A stretch of 63,371 nt of DNA, taken from contig JAXMBX010000028.1 in NCBI GenBank assembly GCA_046349635.1, positions 1 through 63,371 on the forward strand, in the 5' to 3' direction. Made by a program: the position numbers and the translations under genes. This document shows, in pieces, positions 58,751 through 63,371 of the stretch (positions are counted from its first letter, which is position 1; every line of letters starts with the position of its first letter). Under the pieces are notes generated by a model, which did no database searches, was not told the origin of the DNA, and worked only from the letters and a program-made list of their open reading frames with translations. This stretch comes from JAXMBX01 sp046349635. GTDB lineage: Bacteria > Planctomycetota > Planctomycetia > Planctomycetales > Planctomycetaceae.

Positions 58751-58790
58751 GGTTTCACCCTTCCTCGTTTCAGGAGAAGGAGCTGTCGCG

Positions 58791-60486
58791 ATGACAGACG
58801 ATTCCGAACGAATCGCCCCGAGGCCCATCGCCGAGATCGCGGCGCGGCTAGGGTTGTCTCCCGTGGACGTCGAACCCTACGGCTGGTTCAAGGGAAAACT
58901 CCGCCCGAACCTCGTGGCGGATCTCAAGCACCGCCCGAAAGGGAAATATGTCCTCGTGACGGCCATCAATCCGACGCCGCTGGGGGAAGGAAAGACCGTT
59001 ACCTCCATCGGCCTGTCAATGGGGCTAAACCGATTGGGTCATAAGGCCATCGTCACGTTGCGCCAGCCGTCGCAGGGGCCCGTGTTCGGTATTAAAGGGG
59101 GTGGTGCAGGGGGCGGGAAATCGACCCTCATCCCGTTCGAGGAAATCAACCTGCACTTCACAGGGGACATGCACGCCGTCACCGCGGCCAATAACCTGCT
59201 GGCAGCGATGGTGGACAACCATCTGAAACGGCGGCGGACTCCGCTGCTCGATCCGCAAGGTGTCACGATCCGGCGAGTACTGGACGTGAATGATGCTTCG
59301 CTGCGGAACATTGTCACCGGCCTGGGAGAATCGCAACAACCCTCAGTTCTGCGCGAGACCGGCTTCGATCTGACGGCTGCGTCCGAAGTTATGGCGATTC
59401 TCGCGCTGGCAACGGACATTGAAGATCTGCGGATTCGCCTGGGGCGGATGCTGGTGGGGACCACGCCGGAAGGGGAGCCGGTCCGAGCGGATGACATTCA
59501 TTGTGCGGGGTCCATGACGGCGCTCTTGAAAGACGCCATTCGCCCTAACCTGGTACAGACATGCGAACACACCCCCGCGATGGTGCATGCCGGGCCGTTT
59601 GGAAATATCGCACACGGGAACTGTTCCGTGCTGGCGGACATGGCCGCGATTCATCTGGCGGATTATGTCGTCACGGAGGCTGGATTCGGCGCGAACCTGG
59701 GTGCGGAAAAGTTTCACCGCACATCAAATGCCGTGCGAGCGGGATGGCTCCCGATGCGGTGGTCGTGGTCTGCACGATCCGAGCATTGAAACTGCACAGC
59801 GGGCAATTTCAAGTGAAGCCGGGGAAGCCGTTGCCTCCTGAACTATTGAGTGAGAATCTGGAAACGCTTGCAGGCGGGGCGGGAGATCAATCTGGAGGCG
59901 CATCTGGAGATCATGCGCCCAATTCGGTCTCCCTGCGGTGGTCGCGATCAATCACTTCCCGACCGATTCCGACAAGGAACTGGAATTGTTGCGGAAGATC
60001 GCACTGGACCGTGGGGCGACGGCGGTCGCGATCAGCGATGCGTTTTCCAAGGGGGGAGCAGGGGCGGAGGATCTGGCGCGGGCCGTCGAGAGTGCCTGCC
60101 AGAAGCCGGCGCATTTCAAACCGCTGTATGAACTGGATGCCTCTCCCGAAGAGAAGATCGAGATTCTGGCGACGAAGATCTACGGTGCCTCGGGAGTCGA
60201 TTACGACCTGCAGGCGAAGCGAAAACTGACGCGGATTCACGAGCTGGGATTGAATCACCTCCCCATCTGCATGGCGAAGACGCAGTATTCGCTGTCGCAC
60301 GATCCGAAACTGCTGGGACGTCCGCACGGATTTAAGTTCCAGATCCGGGATATCCGGGTCTCGGCGGGCGCGGGGTTTCTGTATCCGCTCGCGGGAGAGA
60401 TGAACACGATGCCGGGCCTGTCTTCCGAACCGGCCGCCATGAAGATCGACGTCGATCCCACGGGTGAAATTCACGGCCTGAGATGA
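58791..60486 (+). pseudogene. fhs: formate-tetrahydrofolate ligase, at least three frameshifts
   Basis: Fhs joins formate to tetrahydrofolate using ATP, a one-carbon metabolism step. The ATG has AAGGAG at good spacing. Conserved parts are YGWFKGKLRPNLV near the N-terminus, the P-loop TPLGEGKTVTSIGLSMGL, RQPSQGPVFGIKGGGAGGG, VTEAGFGANLGAEKF and AGAGFLYPLAGEMNTMPGL. The coding frame changes near 59715, again around 59870 (LQAGREINLEAHLEIMR is in a third segment) and near 59920. Removing the indels gives about 565 residues, the normal length, with no conserved block missing. This argues for consensus error over real loss. Confidence 0.88.
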
Positions 60487-60493
60487 GTAGCGA

Positions 60494-61900
60494 CTAGCTG
60501 AAAATCCCCTGAATCGGTTCGCCGTCGGCGAGCGCAAATGGGCGGCCCTGGCGGTCCTGGTAGTGCTGGTGTGGGTCGATCCCCAGCGCCCAGAAGAGAG
60601 TCGCGGCCACGTCGCCGGGAGTGTGGGGATTCCCCTTGGGATTCTCTCCGATGAGGTCGCTGTCGCTGTAGACGAAGCCCCGTTTCACCCCCGCTCCCGC
60701 GAAGACGAGAGAGTAACAGCGGGACCAGTGATCCCGTCCGCCCGGGCCGACGAGATTGACGAGAGGATTCGGACGGCCAATCTGCGGTTTGCGGCCGAAT
60801 TCTCCCGACCAGACGACGAGCGTGTCTTCCAGCAGGCCACGGGCATCCATGTCTTCGATGAAGGCAGCGAAAGCCTGATCCTCTTCGGGCATCAACTTGT
60901 TTTTCATCTGCCCGAAGTTGTTGACGTGCGTATCCCAGCCGTCACCCGGATTGGAGCCGCTGAAGACAGTGATGAACCGGACACCCGATTCCACAAGACG
61001 GCGGGCCAGAAGCAATGACTGTCCGGTCTTGGTGCGACCGTATTTGAGTCGCAGGACATCCGGTTCGCGCCAGATTTCAAAGGCCTGCCGCGTCTTGGGA
61101 GACGTGATCAGCGAATAGGCCTGTTCGCGGAAGTCGTTCCACTTGTCATTGGGTTGTGGCAAGGCTGCGGATTTGTCCAAGTGGAGCGTTTGATGCTCCA
61201 GGGTGGAGAGCAACTGGCGACGGTCCTGCAGTTGATTGGCGGTCACACGGAGATCGATTTCGGTGACGCGGAACTGCGGATCGCTGGGATCGCGGGTGAT
61301 GATCAAAGGATCGTAGGCGGAGCCGAGCAGGCCGCCGTTTTGACCGGGGCAGCGGTAGATCTGGTCGTAGGCGTAATGGGGGATCTGGACGGAAGTGGGG
61401 ATGGACCCGTCGCTGGGAGCGTACTTGGCTACGACCGCGCCATAATGAGGCCAGTCATCGGGACTCGCTCCCACTTGCACCTGGTCCCGGACACTGGTAC
61501 GACCGGTCAGGGAGAGATACACACCGGGATTGTGATTGGCGGTGGTGTGGCTCATCGAACGGACGACACTCAACCGGTCACAAATACTCGCGATCCGGGG
61601 CATGACGTCGGTGACGCGCCAGCCGGGGACGGCAGAGTCAATCGTGGAGAACTCGCCCCGGATATCGAGCGGAGCATTCGGCTTGGGGTCGAAGGTATCG
61701 ATGTGGCTGGGGGCGCCGTAGTGGTGAAAAAAGACGATGGACTTGGCGCGCGGTTTTGAACCTGCGGTCGCTTCCGCCTTTAGCAACTGCGGCAGGGAGA
61801 GTCCCAGACATCCCAATCCCCCTACGCGCAGGATGTCCCGCCGCGTCGCACGAGGCGCGAAAACGTGAGAACCGGGTTGGGAGCTTGGTGACGGCGACAC
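60494..61900 (-). CDS. DUF1501 domain-containing protein, Tat-exported
   Basis: The N-terminus carries RATRRDILRVGGLGCLGLSLPQLL, a twin-arginine signal. The body is a DUF1501 domain, abundant in planctomycetes and related to sulfatase and alkaline-phosphatase folds: SIVFFHHYGAPSHIDTFDPKPNAPLDIRG, MSHTTANHNPGVYLSLTG, GWDTHVNNFGQMKNKLMPEED, VVWSGEFGRKPQ and GRDHWSRCYSLVFAGAG. In many planctomycetes it partners a DUF1553/DUF1549 protein with cytochrome-like domain, but none is seen in this window. Length (468 aa) is normal. Its enzymatic role is unknown. Confidence 0.93.
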   Translation of the reverse strand: MSPSPSSQPGSHVFAPRATRRDILRVGGLGCLGLSLPQLLKAEATAGSKPRAKSIVFFHHYGAPSHIDTFDPKPNAPLDIRGEFSTIDSAVPGWRVTDVMPRIASICDRLSVVRSMSHTTANHNPGVYLSLTGRTSVRDQVQVGASPDDWPHYGAVVAKYAPSDGSIPTSVQIPHYAYDQIYRCPGQNGGLLGSAYDPLIITRDPSDPQFRVTEIDLRVTANQLQDRRQLLSTLEHQTLHLDKSAALPQPNDKWNDFREQAYSLITSPKTRQAFEIWREPDVLRLKYGRTKTGQSLLLARRLVESGVRFITVFSGSNPGDGWDTHVNNFGQMKNKLMPEEDQAFAAFIEDMDARGLLEDTLVVWSGEFGRKPQIGRPNPLVNLVGPGGRDHWSRCYSLVFAGAGVKRGFVYSDSDLIGENPKGNPHTPGDVAATLFWALGIDPHQHYQDRQGRPFALADGEPIQGIFS

Positions 61901-62107
61901 GGAGACCCCGCAGATTGTGAGGGGAACGGACTTTCTCCTTGATCAGAGGGAATTAATTATAAATCAAGTCGCCGGTTGGAAACATCTTTTTTCATCCGTT
62001 TTCCGAACACCGACGCAGTTTTTCGAGGAGAGAAATCAGGGTTGTAACGGCATTTCTGGCAGTTCGTCCCGTTGACAGTTCCAGCACGGATCGATCAGCA
62101 TGCTCCC

Positions 62108-62800
62108 ATGACAAAACGGTTTCACATTTCGAATTTCGGCGACGAATCGCGTCTTTCCCTTTCGGGAACGGAAGCACACCATCTGCGGAACGTGATGCGC
62201 ATGCAGCCGGGGGAGTCCCTGTGGCTCTTCGACGGACAAGGGACGGAAGCGCAGGCGAAAATCGTGGCGTTTTCTCCGGAAGGGGTTCTGCTGCAACTGC
62301 TGGAACGCCGACAGGTGAAACCAGACTTTCAAGTGACGATTGCCGCGGCTGTTCCGAAGGGGGACCGGGTCAAGTGGATGGTCGAGAAGATGACCGAGTT
62401 GGGTGTTTCAAAATTCATTCCGCTGATCACGGCACAGAGCGTTGTCGATCCGCGCGAAGGAAAACTGGAACGCCTGAGGCAGACGGTGATCGAGGCCAGC
62501 AAGCAATGTGGCCGCAGTCACTTGATGGAGATTTCCGAACCCGTCTCGTGGGAGAAATTCCTGCAGCAGGACTTTTCTCAACTCTGGATCGCACATCCGG
62601 GAGGAAGTCTGCCGGAACAAAAAGACTTCGCAGCGGTCGATCACTGCACCGTCGCGATCGGCCCCGAAGGCGGATTTACCGATCGAGAGGTCGCACAAGC
62701 GATGGAGCGAGGCGCCAGATTACTAGGCCTGGGCTCGAACATTCTCCGAATTGAAACGGCGGCTCTCGCCGCGGCTGTCCTCTTCGCCCTGCGCCGCTGA
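62108..62800 (+). CDS. rsmE: 16S rRNA (uracil(1498)-N(3))-methyltransferase
   Basis: RsmE is a SPOUT methyltransferase that methylates U1498 of 16S rRNA. Visible landmarks are the N-terminal PUA-like part (HHLRNVMRMQPGESLWLFDGQG), KGDRVKWMVEKMTELGVSKFIPL, RLRQTVIEASKQCGRSHL and the knot signature IGPEGGFTDREV with LGSNILRIETAALAA. Length (about 230 aa) is normal. I chose the ATG at 62108, where the conserved protein begins; the open frame continues 12 codons upstream. Confidence 0.95.
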   Translation: MTKRFHISNFGDESRLSLSGTEAHHLRNVMRMQPGESLWLFDGQGTEAQAKIVAFSPEGVLLQLLERRQVKPDFQVTIAAAVPKGDRVKWMVEKMTELGVSKFIPLITAQSVVDPREGKLERLRQTVIEASKQCGRSHLMEISEPVSWEKFLQQDFSQLWIAHPGGSLPEQKDFAAVDHCTVAIGPEGGFTDREVAQAMERGARLLGLGSNILRIETAALAAAVLFALRR

Positions 62801-62889
62801 CTTTCGACTCTCTCCGCGCATGGCTATGCTGGAAGTTCCTGATATCACTGCCGCAGAGCGTGAGTTAAAGTCCGTATGTCGAGGTGACC

Positions 62890-63371
62890 GTGCAGATTCT
62901 GTTGACGAATGACGATGGCATTTATGCGCCCGGGCTGGCTGCGCTGTATGAGGAATTGCGCCGCTTGGGAAATGTGCAGGTCGTCGCGCCGGCATTCAAT
63001 CAAAGCGGCGTGGCGCATTCCATCACGCATCTACGTCCCCTGCTGGTCAACAAGGCCCTCAAGAACAACGAGTTCTTCGGCTGGGAGGTGGAAGGGAGTC
63101 CGGCGGATTGTGTGAAACTGGCGATCCTGGAACTGTGCGATCCCGAGCCGGATGTGATCGTCAGCGGTATCAACGGCGGAGCGAACGCCGGGATCAATGT
63201 CCTGTACTCGGGGACCGTGGCGGCGGCGATTGAAGGAGCCTTCTACGGCGTCACATCAATCGCAGTCTCATTGACGATGAACGCGGCTCCCGATTTCTCC
63301 AAGGCGGCCCGATTGGCGGTCGATCTGATTCCGCAGATCCTGGAGCAGGATCAGCGAAGCGGCGCGTTGTG
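62890..63371 (+). CDS. surE: 5'/3'-nucleotidase SurE, truncated by window end
   Basis: SurE removes phosphate from nucleoside monophosphates and is linked to stress survival. It starts with GTG, with GAGG just upstream, and reads ILLTNDDGIYAPGLAALY, where the Asp-Asp pair binds the metal. PAFNQSGVAHSIT, VEGSPADCVKLAIL, and SGINGGANAGINVLYSGTVAAAIEGA follow. The window holds about 160 of the usual 250 residues; the stop codon lies outside. A second GTG two codons upstream is possible. Confidence 0.93.
   Translation, partial: MQILLTNDDGIYAPGLAALYEELRRLGNVQVVAPAFNQSGVAHSITHLRPLLVNKALKNNEFFGWEVEGSPADCVKLAILELCDPEPDVIVSGINGGANAGINVLYSGTVAAAIEGAFYGVTSIAVSLTMNAAPDFSKAARLAVDLIPQILEQDQRSGAL

Noticed and set aside
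59700..59935. Programmed frameshifting in fhs
   Set aside because: Three breaks in about 200 bases with no slippery site plus pseudoknot pattern, in a gene not known for frameshifting.

Overview
The window is about 63 kb of moderately GC-rich bacterial DNA that looks planctomycetal. The grounds are two giant secreted proteins carrying the N-terminal LEPR-XLL type sorting motif, three type I sulfatases, a DUF1501 Tat-exported protein, a planctomycete-style ECF sigma factor, and a carbon-starvation transporter among many secreted enzymes. Gene order does not let me name a genus.

Layout. 0.8-7.8 kb: a tripartite RND efflux set (adaptor lipoprotein, HAE1-type pump, TolC-like lipoprotein). 7.9-18.8 kb: a TlpA-like thioredoxin protein, a broken HXXEE membrane protein, a broken acyltransferase-3/DUF5009-like membrane protein, an enoyl-CoA hydratase, a NagB-like isomerase, a GNAT acetyltransferase, a C45 autoproteolytic hydrolase, CstA, a LolA-like/TIGR03009-like secreted protein and an alpha/beta hydrolase. 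18.9-22.5 kb: a UbiA-type prenyltransferase, RsgA, an FHA protein and the RNase P RNA. 22.5-27.9 kb: a giant M36-type metallopeptidase. 28.3-35.5 kb, minus strand: a probable single operon of ECF sigma factor, membrane anti-sigma-like protein, secreted beta-sandwich protein, sulfatase, YHYH+PEBP fusion, sulfatase. 35.9-37.3 kb: tRNA-Ser(GCU) and RlmN. 37.8-41.1 kb: a giant FG-GAP-like repeat protein ending in a transglutaminase-like domain. 41.5-47.5 kb: TatC, a sialidase-like protein, an amidohydrolase, an LplT-like MFS transporter and a TPR lipoprotein. 48.0-53.2 kb: a second RND set, CzcA/CusA-like (adaptor broken, pump frameshifted at its C-terminus). 53.2-63.4 kb: a kinase/P-loop ATPase fusion, a sulfatase, a broken glycosyltransferase, a small secreted protein, a frameshifted formate-tetrahydrofolate ligase, a DUF1501 protein, RsmE and the start of SurE.

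Many otherwise well-conserved genes carry clustered small indels (about 9.4-10.6, 30.8-32.5, 48.1-48.5, 53.07, 55.7-55.8, 57.4-57.6 and 59.7-59.9 kb). They hit even a housekeeping gene (fhs) and one sulfatase has three indels that cancel out. I regard assembly or consensus error as more likely than true decay, so these loci are marked as pseudogene with the reconstructed product named.

The best candidates for undescribed biology are the ECF sigma-sulfatase-YHYH/PEBP operon, several of whose products share basic low-complexity tails or linkers, and the LEPR-XLL repeat protein fused to a transglutaminase-like C-H-D domain.
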